Shown: positions 34,166-42,151, counted from the stretch's first letter. The stretch is DNA of 64,000 nucleotides from Lachnospiraceae bacterium (GCA_017514845.1 JAFWIM010000131.1:1-64000), one strand, 5' to 3'. Numbers and translations: made by a program. Notes: generated from the letters alone by a model not told the origin.

Positions 34166-34672
34166 ATGATTGAGTTGACTACACCGATCAGCGATGATGA
34201 TATTGCAAAGCTGAATGTCGGAGATACTGTAGAAATAAGCGGATATATTCTCTGTGGCCGCGATGCTGTACTTCCCAAGGTTTTAAAGATGATTGACGAA
34301 GGCTCAGTCGATAAACTTGGTGTGGATCTTCATGGCCAGGTCATCTTTCATACCGCTGTAAGCCCAGCCGGGGTCGGACCGACATCTTCTAATAAACTTG
34401 AAATCGAAAGCTCTATTGCTCCCTTAAGTGCTGCCGGCATTAAACTGCATCTTGGAAAGGGCGAACTGCATAAGGAAACGATAGAAGCATTAGATAAGTA
34501 CAACGCGGTGTATGCAGTGATTCCTCCGGTCACAGCTCTGCTTGGAAGTAAAACCAGTGAAGAGAAAGTAGTTGCGTTCCCTGAACTTGGTATGGAAGCT
34601 CTGCACCTCATTAAGATTGATAAGTATCCCGCAATCATTGGCGCGGCACATGGGAGGAGCATCTATGAGTAA
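34166..34672 (+). CDS. Class I fumarase/tartrate dehydratase-type hydro-lyase, beta subunit
   Basis: This 168-residue protein is the C-terminal-domain subunit of iron-sulfur fumarases and L-tartrate dehydratases. It opens with LTTPISDDDIAKLNVGDTVE and SGYILCGRDAVLPKVLKMID, and has VIFHTAVSPAGVGPTSSNK (substrate-binding turn) and PELGMEALHLIKIDKYPAII, all typical. With the alpha subunit it adds or removes water on a C4-C5 hydroxy acid. The order here is beta then alpha, the reverse of ttdA-ttdB, and the genes overlap by 8 bases. Which acid is used (malate, tartrate, citramalate) cannot be told. Confidence 0.85.
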   Translation: MIELTTPISDDDIAKLNVGDTVEISGYILCGRDAVLPKVLKMIDEGSVDKLGVDLHGQVIFHTAVSPAGVGPTSSNKLEIESSIAPLSAAGIKLHLGKGELHKETIEALDKYNAVYAVIPPVTALLGSKTSEEKVVAFPELGMEALHLIKIDKYPAIIGAAHGRSIYE

Positions 34673-35522
34673 GAGTTATGAAGAGATTGTCGCTCTCGTT
34701 AGAGATACTTTAGTTGAGGCCGGCAGCACATTTCGAGTGGATAAAAAGGAAGCTTACAGACGGGCCATTGAAAGTGAACGAAGTGAGAAGGCTAAGTGGG
34801 TATTAAACACGATTCTTGAGAATGCGGAAGCAGCAGAGAGGAACCACAGCCCTCTGTGCGATGACACCGGTATTCCACATCTGGTCCTGGAAGTCGGTGA
34901 GGATTGTGCTGTTACAGGCAAGATGTTGGATGCAATCAGGGAAGGGGTTGCTAAGGGGCTTCGAAAGCTGCCCGGACGTCCTATGGGAATCATGGGTGAT
35001 GACAGCCACAGAATTGATCAGTCAGGCGGATTGAACCCGGACAGCGCCGGAGTCGAGTCGGCTCCAATATTACTTCGCCAGTGCTCTGAGAACGCTATAA
35101 GGCTGCATGTGCTGATGTTCGGCGGTGGACCGGCTATCCGAGGAAAAACATATCGTGTTTTCCATAAGCACAACACACAAGTTGTTCTGGATGAAATTGT
35201 TAAGTGGGCGACAGAAGGAGTTGCGCAGCTCGGATGTTCTCCGTGTACATTGGCAGTCGGTATTGGCAGGTCACATTTCGAGGCAACCAGCATGATGCTG
35301 GAGGCTCAGGTAGATGGTAAGTATGATGTCCAGAGTGAGATGGAAGCCGAAATTACACGCAGAGTGAATGAAGCTAACATCGGACCGCTTGGTCTCAGAG
35401 GAGACACTTCTGTTATCGCAACATTCATGAAAGTTGGTCCGCAGAGAGCAAGCGGTGTAAGAATCGTATGTGTACGTCCGACATGCTGTTTTGAGCCGAG
35501 GATTGCGACAGTTGAATTGTAA
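34665..35522 (+). CDS. Class I fumarase/tartrate dehydratase-type hydro-lyase, alpha subunit
   Basis: This 285-residue subunit should carry the [4Fe-4S] cluster. Candidate Cys ligands are in SPLCDDTGIPHLVLEVG (about residue 64), LLRQCSENAIRLHV (about 145) and LGCSPCTLAVGIGRSHFEA (about 195). The first and last motifs match the family well; the middle one normally reads with Gly-Ser-Glu-Asn and keeps SEN here. ATG 34665 lies inside the end of the beta gene with GGGAGG before it. A further pair of Cys near the end (RPTCCFEPR) is typical of the family. Oxygen sensitivity would fit an anaerobe. It works with the beta subunit in the same acid pathway. Confidence 0.85.
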   Translation: MSKSYEEIVALVRDTLVEAGSTFRVDKKEAYRRAIESERSEKAKWVLNTILENAEAAERNHSPLCDDTGIPHLVLEVGEDCAVTGKMLDAIREGVAKGLRKLPGRPMGIMGDDSHRIDQSGGLNPDSAGVESAPILLRQCSENAIRLHVLMFGGGPAIRGKTYRVFHKHNTQVVLDEIVKWATEGVAQLGCSPCTLAVGIGRSHFEATSMMLEAQVDGKYDVQSEMEAEITRRVNEANIGPLGLRGDTSVIATFMKVGPQRASGVRIVCVRPTCCFEPRIATVEL

Positions 35523-35669
35523 AGAATTGAGAGTGCATTCATCAGTACTTATGACTTTGTTGAAATAGATTCTGAAATGTATGCCATAAACACATTAGAC
35601 ACGTAAGGGCTATGCTTATAGAAGTAACTATGTATATCTATTAATGAGATAATATGAAGGGAGAATTGA

Positions 35670-36860
35670 ATGCGAGATGTATACATCATGGGAGCATGCA
35701 GAACCCCAATCGGTAAAATGGGTGGAGCGTTATCGTCTATATCAGCTGTAGATTTAGGTGCGTTAGTTATTGAAGAATCGCTTAGACGCAGTAGTATTTC
35801 AAAAGAATATGTTGACCATGTCTATATGGGATGTGTAATTCAAGCCGGTCTTGGGCAGAATGTGGCTAGACAGGCAGCTCTGAAAGCACATCTTGATTAT
35901 ACTACTACGGCTCAGACCGTAAACATTGTCTGCGGTTCTGGTCTGGATGCTGTCAACGCAGCAGCTCGTCTTATACAAATGGGAGATGCTGACGCTGTAA
36001 TTGCCGGTGGCATGGAATCAATGTCCGGAGCGCCATTTGCTCTTAAAAATGCTCGTTTTGGCTATAAATTGGGCAGCCCGATGATGAATACACCAATTAT
36101 CGATACTATGGTTAATGATGCTCTCTGGGATGCAATTAATAACTACCATATGGGCATTACAGCTGAGAATATCGTTGAAAAATGGGGGTTAGATAGGAAA
36201 AGCTTAGATGAATTCGCTTTGGAAAGTCATAATAAGGCCGTATCTGCAATAAAAGCAGAAAGATTCAAAGATGAAATAGTTCCTGTTATTATTAGCGGGC
36301 GTAAAGGTGATAATATAGTGGATACAGACGAAGGACCGCGTTCGGATACTTCGTTAGAACTCCTCTCTAAGCTTAAACCTGCATTTAAACCTGATGGCAT
36401 TGTTACTGCCGGCAATAGTTCCGGTATTAATGATGGTGCGGCAGCAGTTGTACTGGTATCAGATAATTTAGTTCATAAACTTGGTTTAAAACCGCAGGCC
36501 AAATGGATAGGCGGAGCTATTGCTGGAGTTGATCCTTCCATTATGGGTATCGGTCCGGTTGCAAGCACAAATAAGCTCCTGAATAAGTTGAAAATGACAA
36601 TTGACGATATCGATATTATTGAAGCAAATGAAGCATTTGCAGCACAGTCAATTGCGGTAAAGACCGAATTGAAGATCCCGAGTGATAAACTAAATGTCAA
36701 CGGTGGAGCAATTGCACTAGGTCATCCTGTGGGTGCTTCGGGTTGTCGTATACTCGTTTCTTTAATTCATGCACTGAAACAGAAGAGTGCATCTACTGGC
36801 TTGGCTACCCTTTGCATTGGTGGTGGTATGGGCTGTAGCACGATAATTGAACGAATATAA
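35670..36860 (+). CDS. Acetyl-CoA C-acetyltransferase (thiolase)
   Basis: This 396-residue biosynthetic-type thiolase condenses two acetyl-CoA into acetoacetyl-CoA. The nucleophile is Cys88 in [29 protein letters not shown] (about residues 343-359) holds the catalytic His, and [14 protein letters not shown] (about 376) the second catalytic Cys. The 147-base gap upstream has no clear promoter. It is followed closely by a 3-hydroxyacyl-CoA dehydrogenase. The rest of a butyrate pathway (crotonase, butyryl-CoA dehydrogenase) is absent, so the expected end product is 3-hydroxybutyryl-CoA, perhaps an acyl donor for the polymer. Confidence 0.9.
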   Translation: MRDVYIMGACRTPIGKMGGALSSISAVDLGALVIEESLRRSSISKEYVDHVYMGCVIQAGLGQNVARQAALKAHLDYTTTAQTVNIVCGSGLDAVNAAARLIQMGDADAVIAGGMESMSGAPFALKNARFGYKLGSPMMNTPIIDTMVNDALWDAINNYHMGITAENIVEKWGLDRKSLDEFALESHNKAVSAIKAERFKDEIVPVIISGRKGDNIVDTDEGPRSDTSLELLSKLKPAFKPDGIVTAGNSSGINDGAAAVVLVSDNLVHKLGLKPQAKWIGGAIAGVDPSIMGIGPVASTNKLLNKLKMTIDDIDIIEANEAFAAQSIAVKTELKIPSDKLNVNGGAIALGHPVGASGCRILVSLIHALKQKSASTGLATLCIGGGMGCSTIIERI

Positions 36861-36879
36861 AGAACGGAGAATAGTATTA

Positions 36880-37722
36880 ATGAAAATTGCTGTTATCGGT
36901 ACAGGTACCTTGGGACCATCAATTGCACAGGTTTTTTCCCAATGTGACTCAATAGACGAAGTATGCATCTGCAAGGGACGAACTTCTTCCTTAAGTAATG
37001 GTAAGGATAAAATAGAAAAGACTTTTGAAAGACTTATTTCCAGAGGAAAGCTTTCAAATGATCAAGCAGAGCTATATTTGTCGAAAATCAAGGTGGGAGA
37101 GATCGAATCATCTGCTGGTTCGGATTTATTGATCGAGGCGGTTGCAGAATCCTTAGAAGTAAAAAAAGAAATTTTCAAGCAGTTAAACTCTATTTGTGGA
37201 ACAGAAACTGTATTTACTACAAACACATCATCTCTTCCTATTCAATTAATCAGTGAAGGTTTAACGCGTCCGCTGGTCGGAATGCATTTTTTTAATCCTG
37301 CTCCTATTATGAATCTTGTGGAAGTAATTACTACGGAAAAAACCCCTCAGGATTTAGTGAAATATGTCATGGATATTGCTCGCATGATTGGAAAAACACC
37401 TGTGTTGGTGCAGGAGGCTCCTGGCTTTGTTGTCAATAGAGTACTTATTCCCATGATTAATGAAGCAATTAGTATTTATGCGGAGGGCATTGCTTCGGCA
37501 GAAGATATTGATATTGCTATGAAATTAGGAGCAAATTTTCCGATGGGTCCTTTAGCACTTGGGGATATGATAGGACTGGATGTAGTGTTGGCAATTCTTA
37601 CTGTGATGCTTAAAGAAACCGGTGATAACAGGTATCTGCCCCAGCCGCTTCTAAAAAGAATGGTCAGAGAAAAAAAACTTGGACGTAAAACCGGTGAAGG
37701 ATTTTATGTATATAACAAATAA
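36880..37722 (+). CDS. 3-hydroxybutyryl-CoA dehydrogenase
   Basis: This 280-residue NAD(P)-dependent enzyme has a Rossmann start MKIAVIGTGTLGPSIAQVF (family form GxGxMG), TNTSSLPI (Ser/Asn substrate site, about residues 111-118), GMHFFNPAPIMNLVEVI (catalytic His about 131) and PGFVVNRVLIPMINEAI (the Glu partner). It reduces acetoacetyl-CoA to the (S)-3-hydroxy form. CGGAGAATAG supports ATG 36880; a longer in-frame start at 36847 would overlap the thiolase gene. Length is normal. It works in line with the thiolase before it and probably the acyltransferase after it. Confidence 0.9.
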   Translation: MKIAVIGTGTLGPSIAQVFSQCDSIDEVCICKGRTSSLSNGKDKIEKTFERLISRGKLSNDQAELYLSKIKVGEIESSAGSDLLIEAVAESLEVKKEIFKQLNSICGTETVFTTNTSSLPIQLISEGLTRPLVGMHFFNPAPIMNLVEVITTEKTPQDLVKYVMDIARMIGKTPVLVQEAPGFVVNRVLIPMINEAISIYAEGIASAEDIDIAMKLGANFPMGPLALGDMIGLDVVLAILTVMLKETGDNRYLPQPLLKRMVREKKLGRKTGEGFYVYNK

Positions 37723-37785
37723 AAGTAGAATACCTGGTTGACCAGGGTTAACGATAATTACATAGTATGAGAGGAGAAGCAAAAC

Positions 37786-38346
37786 ATGCAGTTTAGGAGA
37801 TTATATTTAACTGTGGCCCTGAATCTTCAGACTTCAGCAACCAAAAGAGGGAGATGGTTAAAGAAACATCATATTTTTGCTGAATGTGGAAATAACGTAA
37901 GATATCAGATTAGAAAGATTCCGATTTGCCCAGAATTGATTAAAATAGGTAATAATGTTAATATCAGTACAGGAGCTTCTCTAATGGTCCACGATGCTAT
38001 TCATTTAATCTATAATAGTCTGCCTGACAAGAAAATGAAGATGAATGAATATGCTAATCCGATTGAGATTGGCGACAATGTATTTGTTGGTGCTCATTCT
38101 ATCATTATGGGCGGTGTTAAAGTCGGATCAAATATCATAATCGCGGCTGGAACAGTGGTTACAAAAGATCTTGAAGACGGAGGAATTTATGGTGGAATCC
38201 CTGCAAAAAGAATTGGAAATATTGAGGATTTCTGGAAAAAGAGAGAAACGACATATTATCCTTCTATAAAGTCTAATAGACGTGTCACAAAGAAAGAAGC
38301 TAAGGAGTGTTGGGACTATTTTTATAATTCAAGGAAGCAACAATAA
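37786..38346 (+). CDS. Left-handed beta-helix acyltransferase (maltose O-acetyltransferase-like), last gene of the capsule operon
   Basis: This 186-residue hexapeptide-repeat acyltransferase has repeats such as IKIGNNVNISTGASL, IEIGDNVFVGAHSII and VKVGSNIIIAAGTVV, a probable catalytic His in LMVHDAIHL, and the usual end IYGGIPAKRIGN. A basic and aromatic tail follows. It resembles the protein at 13535 in order and tail. Because it directly follows genes that make 3-hydroxybutyryl-CoA, it may use that donor instead of acetyl-CoA; this is inference. GAGGAG precedes the ATG, and the operon terminator comes 35 bases after the stop. Confidence 0.82.
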   Translation: MQFRRLYLTVALNLQTSATKRGRWLKKHHIFAECGNNVRYQIRKIPICPELIKIGNNVNISTGASLMVHDAIHLIYNSLPDKKMKMNEYANPIEIGDNVFVGAHSIIMGGVKVGSNIIIAAGTVVTKDLEDGGIYGGIPAKRIGNIEDFWKKRETTYYPSIKSNRRVTKKEAKECWDYFYNSRKQQ

Positions 38347-38380
38347 ACATAAGATAATTAATATCTAGCAATCAATTAGT

Positions 38381-38435
38381 ACTTCTCACTTGAATGCGAA
38401 ATTAAACTCCGCATTCAAGTGAGAAGTAATTTTTG
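38381..38435 (+). terminator. Strong terminator at the end of the capsule operon
   Basis: A perfect 18-bp stem (38381-38398 with 38410-38427) with an 11-base loop is followed by AATTTTT. It can also serve the opposite strand, where the epimerase fragment ends at 38437. Confidence 0.85.
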
Positions 38436-38436
38436 G

Positions 38437-38562
38437 TCAACAATAATAATCCTTATACCATTCAGCAAAAGCCTTTAGTCCCTCACGTATTCCAATCTTT
38501 GGTGTAAATCCATAATCACGTTCAAGAGCTTCGTGTATATTCCGACCGAAAAGATCAGCCAT
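38437..38562 (-). pseudogene. C-terminal fragment of an NAD-dependent nucleotide-sugar epimerase
   Basis: On the minus strand an open stretch of about 41 codons ends in IHEALERDYGFTPKIGIREG, then LKAFAEWYKDYYC and TGA (38437-38439). This is the usual C-terminus of UDP-glucuronate 4-epimerase and related SDR epimerases. All of the N-terminal and catalytic part is missing; it is cut at about 38562 by the IS-like remnant. It points to an older gene order in opposite orientation. Confidence 0.7.
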
Positions 38563-38980
38563 CACGGTCAATTTGACCACCAGTTACGGTGAAATAGATC
38601 ACCCTTAACGGAAGAATAGACCACCAGTCACGGAAAGATGATCACCAACAATTGTTCTCTTTATGCAGTTACCTGCTGTCCGACAGTATAGCCGCAACAG
38701 ATATCCCAAGATTTCCTGAGCTCAATACTAAGGGAGCTTCGGGATACCAGCCACCGCGTAAGCGGCTTGGCCTTGACCGGCGGCAGATGCGCGATATAAT
38801 GGTTGCCGCGACGGAGACTGTGAAGATTCAGATATCCCTGAGTTCCCGTCGCCATAGACGGCACTTCGCGCAGATGAAGACTGTCAAGGCTGGCGGATGC
38901 AATTGATCAATACGCCGTGACAACTGATCAGTTTCAGCGTTTCGGGTGATCTAATCGGCCGTGACAGCTGGTCTAATCGC
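38563..38980. mobile_element. IS21-like remnant with multiple terminal repeats
   Basis: About 410 bases are bracketed by several copies of a repeat of the type GACCACCAGTCACGG: left copies at 38574-38590, 38598-38612 (diverged) and 38619-38634, and inverted copies at 38915-38929 and 38959-38973 (CCGTGACAGCTGGTC). Multiple short repeats at both ends are typical of IS21-family elements. No istA or istB coding sequence could be read inside, so this is a decayed or internally deleted copy. It stands exactly where two broken genes meet. Confidence 0.5.
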
Positions 38981-38983
38981 ACG

Positions 38984-39183
38984 GAATATACACTTCGGAA
39001 TCAGCAAATGTTATAGGAATCACAACATATACTGTTTCCATACGCAATACAATGGGATTTGAGCTGCCTCATACCGGCGGAAGCGGAACCGGACATTTTT
39101 ACATCCTTGGTATCTTGATGACCGGTATCGCAGGTGTTGGTCTTCTAATGAAACGGAAATGGCGAACCGAAGTGCACGGTTGA
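38984..39183 (+). pseudogene. 3' end of an LPxTG surface protein gene
   Basis: The frame ending at TGA 39181-39183 reads ITTYTVSIRNTMGFELPHTG, then GSGTGHFYILGILMTGIAG, VGLLMKRKW and a short tail. LPHTGG followed by a membrane segment and KRK is a classic sortase sorting signal of pilin or SpaA-type proteins. There is no start, ribosome site or upstream domain, because the IS-like remnant replaces it. Confidence 0.8.
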
Positions 39184-39225
39184 TAAATCGGAGACACGGA
39201 AAAGAACTGAAGTAAAATTGATTCG

Positions 39226-39275
39226 ACAGATACGTGATTGGCTGTATAGCTGATCGCGTATCTGTTTTCTTTTAT
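39226..39275 (+). terminator. Terminator after the LPxTG fragment
   Basis: ACAGATACG (39226-39234) pairs with CGTATCTGT (39257-39265), followed by TTTCTTTT. The 22-base loop is long, but the stem and T-run fit a terminator that once served the surface protein gene. Confidence 0.6.
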
Positions 39276-39289
39276 TTGAATTAGTGCAT

Positions 39290-39433
39290 ATGAACATTCT
39301 TCTGTATTTAAAAAGTTTATTTGCACACATTATTATTCTGATATTGATTGTCATATGCACAATAGGTATAATTCTTATAGGGATTGCTGCATTTGCACAA
39401 TACCGTAAGAAGAACACTCAGATACACCGGTAG
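39290..39433 (+). CDS. Possible small single-span membrane protein (47 aa)
   Basis: ATG 39290 opens 47 codons to TAG 39431-39433. The product has a strongly hydrophobic stretch (IIILILIVICTIGIILIGIA) and ends in a basic tail (YRKKNTQIHR), the form of a small membrane protein with a cytoplasmic C-terminus. No good ribosome site lies before it. It may be spurious or another anchor-like fragment; no family was recognised. Confidence 0.3.
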   Translation: MNILLYLKSLFAHIIILILIVICTIGIILIGIAAFAQYRKKNTQIHR

Positions 39434-39469
39434 TATGTAGATTGCGCATGATGTAAACGGAGGGAGCCT

Positions 39470-40963
39470 ATGCGAAGAGTGCGGTTATTATTTGTTTCAA
39501 TGATTCTCGTTATTCTGATTTCGGCCTGTGGTGGCCAGACAACTCTCCCGGACGAGCCCTATTCTCCGGTAGAATATTCGCTGTATCCGTGCCCGGAAGA
39601 TGCCTATGTCGGGGATACGATGCCTTATGTTACTGAGGACGGAACTCTTGAACTCTATTATCTGTATGACACAGACCACAACGGGCAGGGATATCACCCG
39701 ATATACAAATATTCGACAAAAGATCTGTGCTCCTACACGGACCACGGTATGGTCCTCAATTACGGTCTTATGTCAGACCCCGATCCCGCAGTCGGGACGG
39801 GATCTGTACTTTGCGATAAAGATGGGCTTTACCATCTCTTTTATACCGGCCACAACGATACAGGGAACGGCGGGAAGGGCAAAGAATGTGTCATGCACGC
39901 CACAAGTACGGACCGCGAGAACTGGACAAAAATCCCGGAGGATACATTTTACAGTCCGGAGAATTATTCAAAAGATGATTTTCGGGATCCGGAAGTGTTC
40001 TGGTCTGAGGAAGAGAACTGCTACTGGATGCTGATCGCGGCAAGAGATAACACGCTTGGCGGTGTGGTGGCAAAGTATACGTCTGCCGACCTTAAGAGCT
40101 GGGAGTTTGAGGGACCTATTTTCGCGCCGAAAGAGCAGTTTATGCTGGAGTGCCCGGATGTCTTCCGCATGGGAGATACGTATTATCTCACTTACAGCTG
40201 GGACTGCGTCACATATTACGCGATGGGTGAATCACCTAACGGACCGTTCACTGTGCCGGAGGACAATATACTTGACGGTAATAATTTCATATTCTATGCA
40301 GCCAAGACAGCTGAGCTTAACGGAAACCGCTACCTGTGCGGGTGGCTGGGCCGGGCCGGACTCTCAAGTGATTCCGGTGTCTACCAGTGGGCGGGCAACG
40401 TCCTGAACCATCAGCTCATTCAGCGTGAGGATGGGACACTTGGTGTGTGCGCGCCTGTTACATTCGAGGAGTATTTTACGGTCGATAAACAGTTTGCCGC
40501 TGTGAAAAAAGAAGGAAGCGCAAAGATCAAAGACAATACGATCACGCTCTCAGAAGGCGCTCTAGCGGATATGGGTACGAGACCGGCATCGATGCTGCTT
40601 GAGTGCGATGTTAAGCTGGATGCAGCAGGCTGTGCGGGATTTGCCTTCGGCGGAAGCGAAGACGATGAGACATGGACGGTCCTCTGCCTGGACGAAAAAC
40701 GCGGTCTTCTTCACTATGAGGGGTATGAGATGGCGGATCTTTCCAAGTTCGATCCGCAGGCTTTTACAAAATTTGATTTTTCGGCAAATGAAGTCCACCA
40801 CGTCACTCTGGTCTGCGAAAATGAGATAGTAGTCCTCTATGTCGATGGTATGAAAGCGCTCAGCTCTCGGATCCGACATTCGATTGACGGCGCACATATT
40901 GGTGTGTTTGCTGAGACCGGCGGAGCGAAATTTGCAAATATCAGCATGAAACTGCCCGAATAA
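39470..40963 (+). CDS. GH32-like glycoside hydrolase lipoprotein
   Basis: This 497-residue protein has a lipoprotein signal (LVILISACGG, lipid on Cys20) and a five-bladed propeller domain of the GH32/GH68-like type. DFRDPEVFW (about residues 169-177) matches the RDP motif and FMLECPDVF (about 223-231) the EC motif with the acid/base Glu. A C-terminal beta-sandwich (from about 345) is present, as in GH32 enzymes. The usual WMNDPNG nucleophile motif is replaced by VGDTMPY near residue 44, so either this Asp serves or activity has changed. Fructans or sucrose-like sugars are the normal substrates. GGAGGGAGCC gives a strong start. Confidence 0.78.
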   Translation: MRRVRLLFVSMILVILISACGGQTTLPDEPYSPVEYSLYPCPEDAYVGDTMPYVTEDGTLELYYLYDTDHNGQGYHPIYKYSTKDLCSYTDHGMVLNYGLMSDPDPAVGTGSVLCDKDGLYHLFYTGHNDTGNGGKGKECVMHATSTDRENWTKIPEDTFYSPENYSKDDFRDPEVFWSEEENCYWMLIAARDNTLGGVVAKYTSADLKSWEFEGPIFAPKEQFMLECPDVFRMGDTYYLTYSWDCVTYYAMGESPNGPFTVPEDNILDGNNFIFYAAKTAELNGNRYLCGWLGRAGLSSDSGVYQWAGNVLNHQLIQREDGTLGVCAPVTFEEYFTVDKQFAAVKKEGSAKIKDNTITLSEGALADMGTRPASMLLECDVKLDAAGCAGFAFGGSEDDETWTVLCLDEKRGLLHYEGYEMADLSKFDPQAFTKFDFSANEVHHVTLVCENEIVVLYVDGMKALSSRIRHSIDGAHIGVFAETGGAKFANISMKLPE

Positions 40964-40994
40964 AATGTGACAAATTATTATAACCGGAGTTCCT

Positions 40995-41153
40995 TAACAT
41001 CCGTATGAACGGTTCAAGTGTAACGCTTGTCGATAAGGCCTCTGTGTCAGAGATCCAGGCGGTACCAGCACAAATCTTATCTATCTTATTGGCTTCATGC
41101 TTATAGCTATTGCCGGGTCAGGGCTCATGTTAAGGCGCTCAAGTATTCTGTAA
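40995..41153 (+). pseudogene. Second orphan cell-wall sorting-signal fragment
   Basis: A piece reading NGSSVTLVDKASVSE (about 41005-41050) is followed, in another frame, by GGTSTNLIYLIGFMLIAIAG, SGLMLRRSSIL and TAA (41151-41153). The hydrophobic stretch with RR tail is a sorting-signal end of a pilin-like protein, but the LPxTG has been lost to a frameshift or deletion. It belongs to a different gene copy than the fragment at 38984. Confidence 0.55.
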
Positions 41154-41200
41154 GTATAAGCCAATAGTCATGTGGTTTTTCCTGCGACTATTGGTTATAC
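41154..41200 (+). terminator. Inverted repeat / terminator-like stem
   Basis: A stem of about 15 bp with one mismatch (41154-41169 with 41186-41200, core CCAATAGTC/GACTATTGG) follows the sorting-signal fragment. The T-run lies in the loop and not after the stem, so termination is uncertain. Confidence 0.45.
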
Positions 41201-41270
41201 AAGCTGAAAAGGTAATCTGATTCAAATATGACAAAATGATTAATTTGTTTCAAAATTTTTAAAAAAAGTA

Positions 41271-41299
41271 TTGGATTTTTGAATTTAAGGGTGTATACT
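41271..41299 (+). promoter_or_regulatory. Sigma-A-type promoter of the second KTGE gene
   Basis: TTGGAT (41271-41276), a 17-base spacer and TATACT (41294-41299) give a good housekeeping promoter. Transcription would start near 41306, leaving a leader of about 135 bases with a possible small stem (CTGTATT with AATACAG near 41320-41345). It lies in a very AT-rich stretch typical of strong promoters. Confidence 0.7.
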
Positions 41300-41443
41300 A
41301 GACACGAATCTAGATGTCTGTATTCTGTCTTATGACAAAAATACAGATTGGTTGTTCCATATGATATTAATCTCAGACATATTTATTACGCTGAGCTTAA
41401 TAAGTTAAAGAAAATTTCTTGAGGGTTAGGAGGCTAATTACAT

Positions 41444-42121
41444 ATGAAAATCAAGAAAGTTCTCGTAGGTATCGTTGCAAGTGCACTCGTTGTTGCTTCT
41501 ATGGCAACGACAGCTTTCGCGGCTAACAGCCCGTCAACAGACAAAGTTCCGACTCCGACAGTTGCTCCGTCTAATCCGGGCACTTCAGGATCATCCGGTT
41601 CTTCAAGCTCTTCAAGCAGCTCCACAGCACAGACAATCAACCCGGACGTTCTTGCATCCAATATCTCCGGCGATGTCATTAAGTATGACGGCGTAGATCT
41701 TGATCCGACGATCCCGGCTGATCTCGCAAAGCTTTCTGTTGATACGATTAACTCTGCAAAGGCTGCAGGCGCTGGCAACATCCTTAAGGCTGTCGACGCT
41801 GAAGATTCTTCCAACCATGACGGCAAGGGTGTCAACTATCAGGATACAATTACTGTCAGATTCCACAGCAGCGCTTTCAAGGCCGGCATGAAGATCACTG
41901 TTTTACATCTTCCGGACAACGGCAGCTGGGAAAAGATCACTCCGGATTCCGTTTCTGACGGCGAGTGCGTTGTAACATTCACAAGCCTTTCACCGGTTGT
42001 CTTCGCTACAGAGGGCACATCCGACAAGACAGGCGAGACAGCTCCGATCCTTCCGATCGCTGCAGCTCTTCTTCTCGCAGGCGCTATCTTCTTCGGTGCA
42101 AAGTACAGATTCGCTAAATAA
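41444..42121 (+). CDS. Exported surface protein with KTGE-type C-terminal sorting signal (copy 2)
   Basis: This 225-residue paralogue of the protein at 2768 has a signal peptide (residues 1-27, cut after AFA), a Ser/Gly/Pro linker (about 30-65) and the same conserved domain. Nearly unchanged stretches include ISGDVIKYDGVDLDPTIPAD, LKAVDAEDSSNH and VNYQDTITVRFHSSAFKAG. It ends SDKTGETAPILPIAAA..RFAK, the KTGE-type anchor. Codon choice is richer in G and C than in copy 1, matching the core genes that follow. It has its own strong promoter and terminator. The family is unknown; a wall-bound structural or adhesive role is a guess. Confidence 0.75.
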   Translation: MKIKKVLVGIVASALVVASMATTAFAANSPSTDKVPTPTVAPSNPGTSGSSGSSSSSSSSTAQTINPDVLASNISGDVIKYDGVDLDPTIPADLAKLSVDTINSAKAAGAGNILKAVDAEDSSNHDGKGVNYQDTITVRFHSSAFKAGMKITVLHLPDNGSWEKITPDSVSDGECVVTFTSLSPVVFATEGTSDKTGETAPILPIAAALLLAGAIFFGAKYRFAK

Positions 42122-42151
42122 TTTATTTTGAATATTTTCATGTGGTATATA

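Noticed and set aside
38652..38906. 84-codon plus-strand frame inside the IS-like remnant
   Set aside because: No ribosome site, no transposase motif, and the region is bounded by terminal repeats; treated as non-coding remnant.
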